A DNA stretch of 64,000 nt. Origin: Acidobacteriota bacterium (lineage in GTDB: Bacteria > Acidobacteriota > Holophagae > Acanthopleuribacterales > Acanthopleuribacteraceae). The stretch's first letter is position 1; every line of letters starts with the position of its first letter. The notes beneath the pieces are model-generated. The model was not told the origin of the DNA and made no database searches. It saw only the letters and a program-made list of their open reading frames with translations. Position numbers and translations under genes: made by a program. Location: NCBI GenBank assembly GCA_030066195.1, contig JASJCB010000011.1, forward strand, positions 43,418 through 107,417, given 5' to 3'. Below, piece after piece: positions 42,725 to 53,155 of this stretch.

Positions 42725-45700
42725 ATGCTAGCGACTGTACTGAAGCGGATGTCTATGCACACCATCGCCGGCTATCACATCAAAGAAACCATATACAAGG
42801 GAATGCGCTCCCTGGTCTATCGCGCCGTTCGGGACAGTGACCGCAGGCCGGTCATCATCAAAACACACGCCGAAAGTTATCCCGACGGCGAATTGGTCAA
42901 TCGCCTGCTACGCGAGGTGGATTTGGGCAAAAAAGTGAATCACAAAAACGTGATTCGCTACCTGGACACCTGCCGTCACGGCCACGGTGTTGCGCTCATC
43001 GAGGAAGATTTCGGCGGACGTGCGCTCACGGAATCTATACCCAAGGACGGTATGGCGATCAAAACCTTCTTGGACCTGGCCGTTCAGATGGCCGAGGGTC
43101 TGGCGGCCATTCATGAAGAGGGCATTTCCCATCGCGATGTCAAACCTGCCAATATAGTCGTCAACTCAAGCGGCACGGCCAAGTACATCGATTTCGGTCT
43201 GGCTACCGAACTGGCTGTCGAAGAAGAGAATCCCTTGGAGGCAACCCGCATCGAGGGAACGCCCGCCTATCTATCGCCGGAGCAGACCGGGCGCATGAAC
43301 CGACCCGTGGATTACCGTACCGATTTTTATTCGCTGGGGGTGACCTTCTACCATATGCTGAGCGGTCGCCTTCCCTTCCAGGTAGAAGACAGGCTGGTCA
43401 TGGTCCACAGCCATATTGCCCGTACGCCCCCGCCGTTGAACTCGCTCCGCACCGATATACCCGAAGGCCTGGTGCTACTGGTAGAGCGTTTGATGGCCAA
43501 GTCTCCCGAGGAACGCTATCGCGGCGCAAGAGGTCTGGCCTCCGATCTGCAACAATGCCGAAAATTATTCGAAAAGACCGGGGATATCGCGTATTTCGAA
43601 CCGGGCGTTTCGGACTTCTCCGACAAGTTCCATATCTCACACAAACTGTACGGAAGGGAACGTGAAAAGCAACTGCTGCTGGAAGCTTTTGACCGCACGA
43701 TAAACGGTGCAAAAGAGGTCGTGCTGGTTGCCGGCTACTCGGGCATCGGCAAAACCAGCCTGGTGCGTGAGATCCACAAGCCGGTAGTAGCCAATCACGG
43801 ATTCTTCGTCAATGGAAAGTTCGACCAGTTTCGTAGGCATGAGCCCTATGCCGCCCTGATCCAAGCCTTTGACCAATTGATCGGCCATTTGTTGACCGAA
43901 TCGGAGCAAAGCCTGATCGCATGGCGCCGGCGATTAAACCTTGCGCTGAAACCCAACGCCAAAGTGTTGACGGACCTGATCCCAAGGCTGGCCGAATTTA
44001 TGGGTCCGGGGGATGAACTGCCCCAACTTGGTCTCAACGCCGCCCAGGAACGCTTTCACGCCACCTTTCGTCACTTCATCAAGGTCTTCGCCCGACGCGA
44101 GAATCCCCTCGTCATCTTTTTGGATGACCTGCAATGGGCCGACAGCGGCACCCTGGATCTGTTACGGGTTTTTGGCAGAGACCCTGACAGCTATCTCCTG
44201 GTCATCGGCGCTTATCGCGATAACGAGGTCGGCCCGGGCCACCCCCTTTTGCTTGCCCTCGACGATCTGCGGACCATGGGGACCAACATCCAAAGCCTGC
44301 CCATTCAACCGCTGCGCCGGCGGGACCTGGAACAACTGATTGCCGATACCTTGAACCGCAATTGCGACTCGGTAGTCGGATTGGCCGAACTGGTGGAGAG
44401 AAAAACCGGCGGTAATCCCTTCTTCTCCGGTCGTTTCCTGGAATCGCTTTACGAACGTCGCCTGATCACCTTCAACCGCGAAACGTGTTCGTGGGAATGG
44501 GACCTGACCCGCATTGAAGCCGAAAACATCACCGACAACGTGGTGGATTTGGTGCTGGAAAAAATGCGGACTCTACCCGCGGAAACCTGCCGATTGCTGC
44601 GCATTGCCTCTTACTTGGGAAATCGATTCAGTCTCTCCGTGTTGACGACCGCGGCGGAGCTGAAGCCGCTTATTGCGGCCCGTCGATTGCTGCCCGCCGT
44701 TCGCGCCGGTTTGCTTGCCCCCGACCGTCACACCTATCGTTGGGTGAAACAAATCGAGAATGCCGGCGCCGTGGAGCCTTCCCCCGAGAGCCTCTGTATC
44801 ATACTGCATTTTCTGCACGACAGGGTTCAGCAGGCCGCCGGCAAACTGGAAAGCGCAACACCGAAAGAGACGTTACACCTGGAAATAGGCCGCCGCCTTT
44901 TGCGAACCTTTCACGACAGGGATGAACATTTGTTCCTGATCGTCGAGCAAATGAATCTGGGCCGGGATTTGATTCGCCACGACTCGGAGCGAACCATGCT
45001 GGCTCGCCTCAACACGCGGGTTGGAACCCGGGCCGAGGAGGCCCTGGCCTATGAAGCTGCCGTATTACACTACTCGGTAGCGCGTGAACTGTTGGACGAA
45101 TCGGCATGGCAGTTTATGTACGATCTTATTTTCCAGGTTTACCGCAACGAAGCGCGATGCCTCTGGAAGGTGTTTCAGATTGACAAAGCGAACGAATTGC
45201 TGGACACCATCCTGAAACACAATACCGATCCGGTCGATCGGGCGGACGTTTTCGGGTTGCGGATGCGATTATTCGCCGATCGATACGAATGGGGCAATGC
45301 ACAAATTTGGGGTCTGGAGACCCTGCGTGCTCTGGGCTACAACATCCCCGGTGAAGACGCCCTGCGCACCACGACCCCGGCTCAAAGGCAGCTTTTGGAA
45401 GCCCGCTTGGAGAAAACCCCTTTCAGCAAGATCTTGGATAGAACCGTAGACGGCAAAGCCGCCGCCATTGTTCAAGAAGTCATGTTACTTTTGTGCGCCG
45501 GCGGTTTTATCGGCGACAATATTCACCAATTCGCCTATTGGCTTTTCCGCGGTTTGAACCAGATCTGGTTGAACGGGTGCTCCAAGTCGACAATCTCCTT
45601 TCTCTCCTGGGGCGCCACTTTTTACTTGGGGCAAGATAGATTCCGTGAAGGTTTGCATTACGCTCGCCTTGCTATCTGCGCCCACGAAAAGCAACCCGAT

Positions 45701-48124
45701 CCCGTCATCGGCTCCGTCTTACATTGCAACGTAGGGCATGCCTTGACTCTGGCCGATCCCACGGAAAAGATCCTGGCAAATTATGAAAAGGGCTTTCGGT
45801 TGGGGATGGAAAACGGTGATCCCCAGACCGCGGTTCACACCCTCTGCAATAAGGTCACCTGGCTGTTCAAAAGCGGTTACCCGTTGGCAACCGTCGCGGC
45901 CCAAATCGATGAGGTGGTGAATGTCACCCTGACATACGGCTACAAGGTCCCCTTGGGCATGACCCTGATCTACAAGGGACTGGTTCAAGCACTCATGGGC
46001 CGGGAGAAACAAAACGGACTGGCCGAGGAGGCTTTTGATCCGGAAATCTACCGATTGATCCTCGCCGGCAACGTGTATCCTTTCCTTTTAATGGCCGAAT
46101 TCCAAAGATTTTTCTGGCTGGGAAGGGAAAAAGACGCCCTGTCTATTGCCGCGAAAGCCAGAGCGAGTCTGGCCAAGATTTCCGGGCTGATGGTTTGGGT
46201 CGATACCGAGGTTTTGTACGCCGTCCTGCTGGCCGATTGTGATCACTGCCCCGAGCGGGTCGCCGAGATCGAAGCTATCGGCCGTCGCCTGGAAACGCCC
46301 GCGCGCATGAACCCGACTTTCTACCAGGCCAGGTATTTACTGGTCCTGGCCGAGCACGCTCGTCTGCGCGGTCGTCCGTTGACCGCTGTCGGCGATCTTT
46401 ATGAAAGCGCGGCAGAAGCGGCGGCTCGCGGCGGCTTCCTGAACTTTCAGGCCCTGGCCAATGAACGCCACGCCCTGTTGTGGCTGGCGGAGGGACGGAA
46501 ACGATACGCGGCCCTGCACCTGCGCGAGGCCCGCTACTACTACCGGCGCTGGGACGCCGAGGCCCGCGTGCGCCTGTTGGACCGGCGCTATCCCGATCTG
46601 GTCCCCGCTGTCGCCCCCTTGATGTATAAAGGCGACGGCGAAAGCAATCCCTCCCATGATTCTCACGCAACCACGGGTTCCTCATCCGAGGGGCCGGATT
46701 TCGACACCATCACCCGCACTACCCGGGCAATCTCCGGAGAAATCGAGTTGAGCAACCTGATGCGCATTATCTTGCAAAGCGCGGTTGAATGTGCCGGAGC
46801 CGACAAAGGCGTACTGTTGCTGGACGACAACGACCAACTGAAAGTACATGCCGTTTTTGACGCCGCCACCGGGCGAGCAAGCATCGAGCCGGAAGATAAA
46901 CCGTTTGAAGAGAGCGACACGGTGCCCGCCTCCCTGGTTCGTTTCGCCTCACGAGGTCGCCGGGTCCTGGTCATCCACGATGAGGCCGAGATGACCCGCT
47001 TCGTGACCGACCCCTACATCCAAAACCTGAAACCGCTCTCCGTGTTGTGCCTGCCGCTCATCCATGCCGACCACGGCCGCGGGTTGCTCTACCTGGAAAA
47101 CAAACTGACCCGCTACACCTTCACCGACCGTCGGGTGGACATGCTGGGCGTGCTTCTGGCGCAGGCGGCCATCTCCCTGGAAAACGCCAGGCTGTATAAC
47201 GAAACCCAACGCTGGAAAGAGATTTTGGAAGAGCGTGTAAAACAACGCACCCAACAGCTGGAACAGGCCCGCGACGAATTGGTGGAAAAAGCGCGCCTGG
47301 CCGGTATGGCCGATATCGCCATTAATGTACTGCACAATCTGGGCAATGTGCTCAACAGCGTGGTCATCTCCAGCCAGGCCATTCACCGCAACCTTGTCTG
47401 CACGAGGGCCAAGGGCTTGGATCGCGCCGGAAAATTGATGAAAACCCTGGTCATTGAAGACATTCGCCGGCAGAATCCCCGTGCCGACAAACTGGTCCGC
47501 TATTTCACTACGATCGGCGAAGTTTTAAAACAGGAGCGCGAGGACGGTCTCGGCCATGTGCGTCGTATCGAGGAACGCGTCGAGGATATAAGGGACGTAA
47601 TTGCCGCCCAGGAACGTTACGTCTCGGGCGGCCGCCAGGCGGAAACCCTCCCCCTATCCCGGATTTTGGATGAGGCAGTGGGCATCAGCGAGGGTGTTCT
47701 CTCTCGTCACGATGTACGCGTCAAGCCAATCGTCGAAAGCGACCCGGTAGTGCCCGTTCAACGCATCAAACTGATTCACGCCCTGATCAACCTGATCGAG
47801 AATGCGGTTGAGGCCATGGATGACATACCGAAAGAAGAGCGCACCCTCTCCGTGCATATCGGGGAGGAAAACGGCAAGGCGGTCATGCGCTTTATCGACC
47901 GAGGCACGGGCATCCCCGGGGAACTGATAGAAAAGATCTTCTCCCACGGCTTCACCACACATGAGAAGGGCAAGGGTTTCGGCCTGCATACTTGCGCCAA
48001 CGCGCTGGCCGAGATGGGAGGACGTGTCTGGGCCGAGAGTGGGGGCGTCGGCTTGGGCGCAACTTTTGTCGTTACACTACCCATTGTCATTACCAAAGAA
48101 ATCCCTGAGAGTGCTAAAGGTTGA
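42725..48124 (+). CDS. Fused Ser/Thr kinase-ATPase-GAF-histidine kinase
   Basis: A 1799-residue multi-domain sensor. The Ser/Thr kinase domain (about 15-285) has HRDVKPAN at 136-143 and YIDFGLA. A predicted ATPase of the AAA_16/STAND type follows, with Walker A GYSGIGKTS (337-345, Lys343) and Walker B LVIFLDDLQWAD. A long TPR-like helical region runs to about 1300, then a GAF domain, a coiled coil and a histidine kinase whose acceptor region reads NVLHNLGNVLNSV (His1537), with N and G boxes ending KGKGFGLHTCANALAEMGG. The architecture matches the trifunctional kinases of cyanobacteria, deltaproteobacteria and acidobacteria. The glycine loop is poor (YKGMRSLVY). The start could also be the ATG at 42749. 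The next gene is a partial paralogue. Confidence 0.92.
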   Translation: MLATVLKRMSMHTIAGYHIKETIYKGMRSLVYRAVRDSDRRPVIIKTHAESYPDGELVNRLLREVDLGKKVNHKNVIRYLDTCRHGHGVALIEEDFGGRALTESIPKDGMAIKTFLDLAVQMAEGLAAIHEEGISHRDVKPANIVVNSSGTAKYIDFGLATELAVEEENPLEATRIEGTPAYLSPEQTGRMNRPVDYRTDFYSLGVTFYHMLSGRLPFQVEDRLVMVHSHIARTPPPLNSLRTDIPEGLVLLVERLMAKSPEERYRGARGLASDLQQCRKLFEKTGDIAYFEPGVSDFSDKFHISHKLYGREREKQLLLEAFDRTINGAKEVVLVAGYSGIGKTSLVREIHKPVVANHGFFVNGKFDQFRRHEPYAALIQAFDQLIGHLLTESEQSLIAWRRRLNLALKPNAKVLTDLIPRLAEFMGPGDELPQLGLNAAQERFHATFRHFIKVFARRENPLVIFLDDLQWADSGTLDLLRVFGRDPDSYLLVIGAYRDNEVGPGHPLLLALDDLRTMGTNIQSLPIQPLRRRDLEQLIADTLNRNCDSVVGLAELVERKTGGNPFFSGRFLESLYERRLITFNRETCSWEWDLTRIEAENITDNVVDLVLEKMRTLPAETCRLLRIASYLGNRFSLSVLTTAAELKPLIAARRLLPAVRAGLLAPDRHTYRWVKQIENAGAVEPSPESLCIILHFLHDRVQQAAGKLESATPKETLHLEIGRRLLRTFHDRDEHLFLIVEQMNLGRDLIRHDSERTMLARLNTRVGTRAEEALAYEAAVLHYSVARELLDESAWQFMYDLIFQVYRNEARCLWKVFQIDKANELLDTILKHNTDPVDRADVFGLRMRLFADRYEWGNAQIWGLETLRALGYNIPGEDALRTTTPAQRQLLEARLEKTPFSKILDRTVDGKAAAIVQEVMLLLCAGGFIGDNIHQFAYWLFRGLNQIWLNGCSKSTISFLSWGATFYLGQDRFREGLHYARLAICAHEKQPDPVIGSVLHCNVGHALTLADPTEKILANYEKGFRLGMENGDPQTAVHTLCNKVTWLFKSGYPLATVAAQIDEVVNVTLTYGYKVPLGMTLIYKGLVQALMGREKQNGLAEEAFDPEIYRLILAGNVYPFLLMAEFQRFFWLGREKDALSIAAKARASLAKISGLMVWVDTEVLYAVLLADCDHCPERVAEIEAIGRRLETPARMNPTFYQARYLLVLAEHARLRGRPLTAVGDLYESAAEAAARGGFLNFQALANERHALLWLAEGRKRYAALHLREARYYYRRWDAEARVRLLDRRYPDLVPAVAPLMYKGDGESNPSHDSHATTGSSSEGPDFDTITRTTRAISGEIELSNLMRIILQSAVECAGADKGVLLLDDNDQLKVHAVFDAATGRASIEPEDKPFEESDTVPASLVRFASRGRRVLVIHDEAEMTRFVTDPYIQNLKPLSVLCLPLIHADHGRGLLYLENKLTRYTFTDRRVDMLGVLLAQAAISLENARLYNETQRWKEILEERVKQRTQQLEQARDELVEKARLAGMADIAINVLHNLGNVLNSVVISSQAIHRNLVCTRAKGLDRAGKLMKTLVIEDIRRQNPRADKLVRYFTTIGEVLKQEREDGLGHVRRIEERVEDIRDVIAAQERYVSGGRQAETLPLSRILDEAVGISEGVLSRHDVRVKPIVESDPVVPVQRIKLIHALINLIENAVEAMDDIPKEERTLSVHIGEENGKAVMRFIDRGTGIPGELIEKIFSHGFTTHEKGKGFGLHTCANALAEMGGRVWAESGGVGLGATFVVTLPIVITKEIPESAKG

Positions 48125-48268
48125 CAACCGGGTAAAATTAAGAAAACCATTTGTTATGAAAAAAGCATGTCGTGCCGAAATACTTCTTATCAGCCGGAAG
48201 GGCTGCCCGGATACGCCGGGAATCCATAATCCATGTTGCACCCTCTACAGCCGTGAGAAGGAAACAGA

Positions 48269-50533
48269 ATGCTTGCTGACTACCCCGAATCGCCGGCCTG
48301 GGGACGTCGGGATACCTCACTTTCCCAACTGATCGACCATTGTTCGGCAATCATCGATGATACCCGGACCGACCATCGCGCGGACGTCGACGGCTGTTTT
48401 CGGTGCCTGAAAAAATATGCCCTTTGTCTGACCGGTAGGGCGGGCCTCGAGATTCTGGCGAATCTCCCGGAATGCGGCCGGGATGATGACGAGGAGACCA
48501 TTCGTCAAGCCGCCCTGTTTTCGGTGCACTTTTGGTCAGGCAACTACCGGGAAGCCGTCCGGATAAACCTACCGAACCTGATCGCCGCGAAACAGTCCGA
48601 GGTATCGCCGGTTTCGGATCCCGAAATGTTGACCGCCGTGCTCTTCGCTCGCCTCCATGATCGCGTTGGTCCGACAGAGCGCGCGTCCTACCTGGAGTAC
48701 ATCAACCTCATCTGCTCTCGCCTTGAAAAGGCCGCCGATCCGCCGCCGGAAAACGATGCTCATCGGCGGCTCCTGCTTCAAGCGGAACTGGCGCGCTTGA
48801 ACAAGCGACCGGCTCGGGAAATAAGCCGTCTCTTCGAACACGCGGCCGATACCGCGCTTCAATCGGGTTTTCTGCAATATGCGGCTCTTGCCAATGAACA
48901 GCACGGCCGCTTCTGGTTGATCTCACGTCGAAGCAAATATGCCGAAATTCATCTCAAGGAAGCGCGCTACTTTTATAAGCGCTGGGGCGCCGCTGTCTGT
49001 GTGCAACGTTTGGAGAATGAATTTTCCTTTATGGATCTGTCGGCGCCGATCACCATCGACCGCCATACGTTGGCGACCGAAACCGTCAAAACCTCGGGTA
49101 ACGAAGATGACTGCCTGGACTTCGAAGCGGTCATGAAAACCACGCGCGCTATTTCCAGCGAAATGGAGCCGACCCAGCTGCTCCGGGTGATCATGCACAC
49201 GGTTGCCGAAAGCTCCGGCGCCCGAAAAGGTGTGTTGCTGCTGTACCGCGGCAACCAATTATTCGTGGAAGCTACAACCGATATCGCCGGCAGCGGCACC
49301 AGGATTCACGGGGATCTGCCCTTCCAGGATAGCGGCCTGGCTCCTGAATCCCTGGTACGCTACGCTGTTCGCAGTCGAGAGAACCTGGTCTTCCACGATG
49401 AGCGCCAACTGACCCGTTTCACGCGGGATCCCTATTTCGCTGAAAACATGCCGCTGTCTTCATTGTGCATGCCTATCGTTCACCAGGACTCGGTTCGCGG
49501 GGCGCTCTACCTGGAAAACAACCTGGTCCGCCGCGCTTTTACGGAAGGCAGGGTGGACCTGTTGGGCATCCTCCTGGCCCAAGCCACCATTTCCCTGGAA
49601 AACGCCCGGTTGTATGACGAGACATGCAGTTGGAACGAGGTTTTGGAGGAACGCGTTGAGGAGCGCACCCGGCAATTGGAGGAGACACAGCAGGAGGTAG
49701 TGGAGAAAGCGCGCATGGCCGGCATGGCCGATATTGCCGTCAATGTGCTGCACAACCTGGGCAATGCCTTGAACAGCGTAGTCATTTCCACCCAGGCGCT
49801 TCACAAAAACCTGACCTCCAGCCGCCAGGAGGGTTTGAGGCGAGCAACGGGTATGCTGGAGACGCTGTTTCCGGATTCCTACAGAAGGAAGGAACCTCGC
49901 GCGGGTCGGCTGGTGGAGTATTACCACACCATGAGCGACATGCTGCAGCAGGAAAAGTTGGATAATCTGAACTACCTGACCCGAATCGAGGAACTGGTGG
50001 AAGACATTCGCAACGTGATTGCCTCCCAGGAGCACTATGTGTCCGGCGGCGGCCAGGCAGAAGAAGTCAGGCTGAGCCGTATCCTGGAAGAGGCGGTCAG
50101 CGTATGCGAGGGTCTGCTGACCCGCCGGGAGGTCCACTTGGAACGCGTCATCCGCCGGGACCCGCCGGTTACCGTCCAACGGGTGAAGATGGCGCATGTG
50201 TTCACCAATATCATCGAAAATGCGGTCTGGGCCATGAACAACCAACCACCGGAAGAACGCTTTCTGGAGATCGAACTGGATGTAGAAGACGACCACGCTC
50301 AAATCAAGTTTACCGACAACGGCGAGGGCATCGAACCCGACCTGCTGGACCGCATCTTCGCCCATGGTTTCACCACGCGGGAGAAGGGCAAGGGCTACGG
50401 CCTGCACATTTGCGCCAACGCCATGGCCGAAATGGGCGGCCGCATCTCCGCGGGAAGTCCGGGCCGGGGAAAGGGCGCCACCTTCTGCATCTCTCTACCC
50501 ACCAGGAACACCAAAAAGTTACCGGTCAGCTGA
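48269..50533 (+). CDS. GAF sensor histidine kinase, paralogue of the upstream gene
   Basis: A 754-residue protein that matches the C-terminal half of the preceding gene from its TPR-like end through the GAF domain to the histidine kinase: GMADIAVNVLHNLGNALNSV (acceptor His495), VEDIRNVIASQEHYVSGG and KGKGYGLHICANAMAEMGG correspond almost residue for residue. It lacks the Ser/Thr kinase and ATPase modules; instead its first 200 residues are a short helical region with four early Cys. GAAGGA precedes the start. The two genes lie in the same direction, 144 bases apart, and arose by partial tandem duplication. No dedicated response regulator is adjacent. Confidence 0.9.
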   Translation: MLADYPESPAWGRRDTSLSQLIDHCSAIIDDTRTDHRADVDGCFRCLKKYALCLTGRAGLEILANLPECGRDDDEETIRQAALFSVHFWSGNYREAVRINLPNLIAAKQSEVSPVSDPEMLTAVLFARLHDRVGPTERASYLEYINLICSRLEKAADPPPENDAHRRLLLQAELARLNKRPAREISRLFEHAADTALQSGFLQYAALANEQHGRFWLISRRSKYAEIHLKEARYFYKRWGAAVCVQRLENEFSFMDLSAPITIDRHTLATETVKTSGNEDDCLDFEAVMKTTRAISSEMEPTQLLRVIMHTVAESSGARKGVLLLYRGNQLFVEATTDIAGSGTRIHGDLPFQDSGLAPESLVRYAVRSRENLVFHDERQLTRFTRDPYFAENMPLSSLCMPIVHQDSVRGALYLENNLVRRAFTEGRVDLLGILLAQATISLENARLYDETCSWNEVLEERVEERTRQLEETQQEVVEKARMAGMADIAVNVLHNLGNALNSVVISTQALHKNLTSSRQEGLRRATGMLETLFPDSYRRKEPRAGRLVEYYHTMSDMLQQEKLDNLNYLTRIEELVEDIRNVIASQEHYVSGGGQAEEVRLSRILEEAVSVCEGLLTRREVHLERVIRRDPPVTVQRVKMAHVFTNIIENAVWAMNNQPPEERFLEIELDVEDDHAQIKFTDNGEGIEPDLLDRIFAHGFTTREKGKGYGLHICANAMAEMGGRISAGSPGRGKGATFCISLPTRNTKKLPVS

Positions 50534-50650
50534 CACCCGATCGACTGGATCGCGATCGTAAAGCGCGCCTTTGAATCCGAACGGGTTTCTCCAAACCTCT
50601 TCTTTTCCAATTGCGGCCTTGCTACCATTTGATTCGGTAAGGAGTGAGCT

Positions 50651-50989
50651 ATGACTGAAGAAGAACGTCAGCAGTTGAAAGAGACCATCATCGGGGAGAT
50701 CGCCGGCCTGAAGGTGGAAATAGGCCGGCTTCAGGAGGAGGTCAAACCGGTTGCGCCCGATCGCGCCATCGGCCGCCTGACCCGAATGGAGGCCATCAAC
50801 GCCCAGAAGATGAGCGAGGCCAACTTGCGCAAGGCCCGCACCCGGCTCCAGGCCCTGGAGAAAACCCTGCCCCGCCTGGAGGAAGACGACGAATTCGGCA
50901 TCTGCACCCGTTGCGAGCGACCGATCCCTCTGAAGCGCCTCATGTTGATGCCGCAGAGCCGCATGTGCGTGCGTTGCGCCGGGAGATAG
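50651..50989 (+). CDS. DksA/TraR-type zinc finger protein
   Basis: A 112-residue protein: an N-terminal coiled coil (residues 1-78) and a C-terminal C4 zinc finger with Cys85, Cys88, Cys106 and Cys109 (GICTRCERPIPLKRL and MCVRCAG). This is the DksA/TraR layout, in which the coiled coil enters the RNA polymerase secondary channel. The coiled-coil tip here lacks an obvious DxxDxA motif, so it may not act like classical DksA. AAGGAG lies eight bases upstream of the start. Monocistronic, or leading into the acylase gene 75 bases downstream. Confidence 0.88.
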   Translation: MTEEERQQLKETIIGEIAGLKVEIGRLQEEVKPVAPDRAIGRLTRMEAINAQKMSEANLRKARTRLQALEKTLPRLEEDDEFGICTRCERPIPLKRLMLMPQSRMCVRCAGR

Positions 50990-51064
50990 CTTTCACCTGT
51001 TTTTAAAGCCGTTCCATGGGTTATACTCAAACCGCACAAATCGTCCGGTTCACGAGGTACCCAT

Positions 51065-53122
51065 ATGCGTTATCTATTTCTGTTTGCCTGCGTGGTGATC
51101 TGTTGGCAGTGCGGTCCCAATACTCCCGATACATCCAACGAAACCCGAATCCTTTGGGACGGCTACGGCGTTCCCCATATCTTTGCGCCCGACCTCACCG
51201 CGGCCTTTTATGCGCAAGGCTGGGCTCAAGCACGTAATCACGGCGACTTGATCCTGAAGCTTTTCGGCGAAGCTCGCGGCCGGGGCGCCGAATACTGGGG
51301 CGAGGACCATTTGGACATCGACAAGTGGATGCATATCAACGACGTCCCCAACCGGGCCGAGGCCTGGTACGGCCGGTTGGGTCAGGAGGAACGCGGCTGG
51401 GTGGATGCTTTCGCGAAAGGTATCAACGACTATGCCGCCCGTCACCCCGACCTGATCGCCGACGACAAGAAAGTGGTGCTGCCCGTCACCGGATCGGACA
51501 TTTCGGCCCATTTACAACGCGTGCTCCACTTTTCCTTCGTGGTGCGACCCGGGAAGATCGACCGCGACCTGAGCACCATGGGCGGTTCCAATGCCTGGGC
51601 CGTATCGCCCGCCCGCTCCGCATCCGGCAAGGCCATGCTGCTGGCCAACCCCCACCTGCCCTGGAACGATTATTTTCTGTTCTTCGAAAGTCATATGATG
51701 ACGCCCGACATGAATATGTACGGCGTAACCCTGGTGGGTTCACCCGGCATCACCATCGGCTTCAACCAACATCTGGGCTGGACCCACACGGTCAATACGC
51801 ACGACGGTTTCGACCTCTACGAACTGGAAACCGTCGAGGGCGGCTATCGTTGGAACGGCGAAGTCAAAGCCTTCGAGACTCGCGAGGTTACGCTCAAGAT
51901 AAACAACGAACAGGGCGGTTATGACCAGGAAATCCTGACGGTAGAATCTTCCGTCCACGGCCCGGTCGTTCGCGAGATCGACGGCAAGAAACTGGCCTTG
52001 CGCACGGTGGGCCTGGACAAACCCCACCTGCTGGACCAGTACGTACAGATGGGGCGGGCGCGCAACCTGGAAGAATTCGAGAAAGCCCTGGCCCGTCTGC
52101 AAATGCCCATGTTCACCGTGATGTACGCCGACAAGGAAGGACACATCATGCACCTGTTCGGCGGCGAGATTCCCAAACGGAGCCAAAAGGACTGGGCCTA
52201 TTGGCAGGAACCCGTACCGGGAACCTCCGAAGACAATCTTTGGACGGAAATCCATCCTTACGGCGACCTGCCCCGCGTGGTCGACCCGCCCTCCGGCCGG
52301 CTGCAAAACGCCAACGACCCGCCCTGGACCACCACCTTCCCGACCGCGATCGATCCCAATGATTATCCAGGTTACATGGCACCGCGCTTCATGCATTTCC
52401 GCGCCCAGAGTTCCGCCCGGTTACTCGCGGAAGACGACAAGATCAGCTTCGAGGAGTTGATAGCCTACAAACACGACAGCCGCATGGTAGCCGCCGAACG
52501 CATCTTGGACGACCTGGAACGCGCGGTGGAGCAGCATGGCAACGCCCGGGCCCGTGAAGCCATGGGGGTTCTCGAGGTCTGGGACGGCAAAGCCCTGGCC
52601 GATAGTCGCGGTGCGGTTTTGTTCTCAGCCTTTTTCAACAAACTGAAGGGCGACTATGCCGAACCCTGGAGCGAGGAAAAGGCGCGCACCACCCCGGACG
52701 GCCTTGCCGATCCCAAGGCAGCGGCAAAGCTGCTGGCAGAGGTCGCCGATGATGTGGAGGAAAAACACGGCAGCCTGGACATCCGCTGGGGCGACGTCAA
52801 CCGTTTCCGCGTGGGCGATGTGGACCTGCCGGCCAACGGCGGACCCGGTTCGTTGGGCCTGTTCCGAGTCATGATCTTCGAACCCGACAAGGACGGCAAA
52901 AACCGCACCTGGATGGGGGACACCTTTGTAGCCGCGGTAGAATTCGGCGAACCGGTGCGTGCTCAAGTGTTGATGAGCTACGGCAACGCAAGCCAATCCC
53001 ATTCCCCGCACCAGGCCGACCAGTTGGCCCTGTTGGCCACCCAAAAGCTGCGCCCGGCCCTGCTGACCGAAGAGGACATCCGCGCACACCTGAAAGAAGA
53101 GGAGACCCTTTCTCCCCAATGA
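51065..53122 (+). CDS. Penicillin acylase family lipoprotein
   Basis: A 685-residue Ntn-hydrolase of the penicillin G/AHL acylase family. The N-terminus is a lipoprotein-type signal (VVICWQC, Cys near 17). The alpha-chain part starts ILWDGYGVPHIFAPD and AQGWAQARNHGDL; the autocatalytic site is at MGG-SNAWAVSP, so Ser175 becomes the N-terminal nucleophile of the beta chain. Conserved NPHLPW and WTHTVNTHD follow. Substrates may be N-acyl amino acids, lactones or beta-lactams; the sequence does not decide. It is followed 33 bases later by an SDR gene, probably in the same transcript. Confidence 0.88.
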   Translation: MRYLFLFACVVICWQCGPNTPDTSNETRILWDGYGVPHIFAPDLTAAFYAQGWAQARNHGDLILKLFGEARGRGAEYWGEDHLDIDKWMHINDVPNRAEAWYGRLGQEERGWVDAFAKGINDYAARHPDLIADDKKVVLPVTGSDISAHLQRVLHFSFVVRPGKIDRDLSTMGGSNAWAVSPARSASGKAMLLANPHLPWNDYFLFFESHMMTPDMNMYGVTLVGSPGITIGFNQHLGWTHTVNTHDGFDLYELETVEGGYRWNGEVKAFETREVTLKINNEQGGYDQEILTVESSVHGPVVREIDGKKLALRTVGLDKPHLLDQYVQMGRARNLEEFEKALARLQMPMFTVMYADKEGHIMHLFGGEIPKRSQKDWAYWQEPVPGTSEDNLWTEIHPYGDLPRVVDPPSGRLQNANDPPWTTTFPTAIDPNDYPGYMAPRFMHFRAQSSARLLAEDDKISFEELIAYKHDSRMVAAERILDDLERAVEQHGNARAREAMGVLEVWDGKALADSRGAVLFSAFFNKLKGDYAEPWSEEKARTTPDGLADPKAAAKLLAEVADDVEEKHGSLDIRWGDVNRFRVGDVDLPANGGPGSLGLFRVMIFEPDKDGKNRTWMGDTFVAAVEFGEPVRAQVLMSYGNASQSHSPHQADQLALLATQKLRPALLTEEDIRAHLKEEETLSPQ

Positions 53123-53155
53123 CATTGATTGATTCAAAAAAAGGAGCCCAATCCC

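Noticed and set aside
48156..48332. 59-codon frame between the two sensor kinase genes
   Set aside because: It overlaps the start of the second kinase in another frame and has no ribosome binding site.
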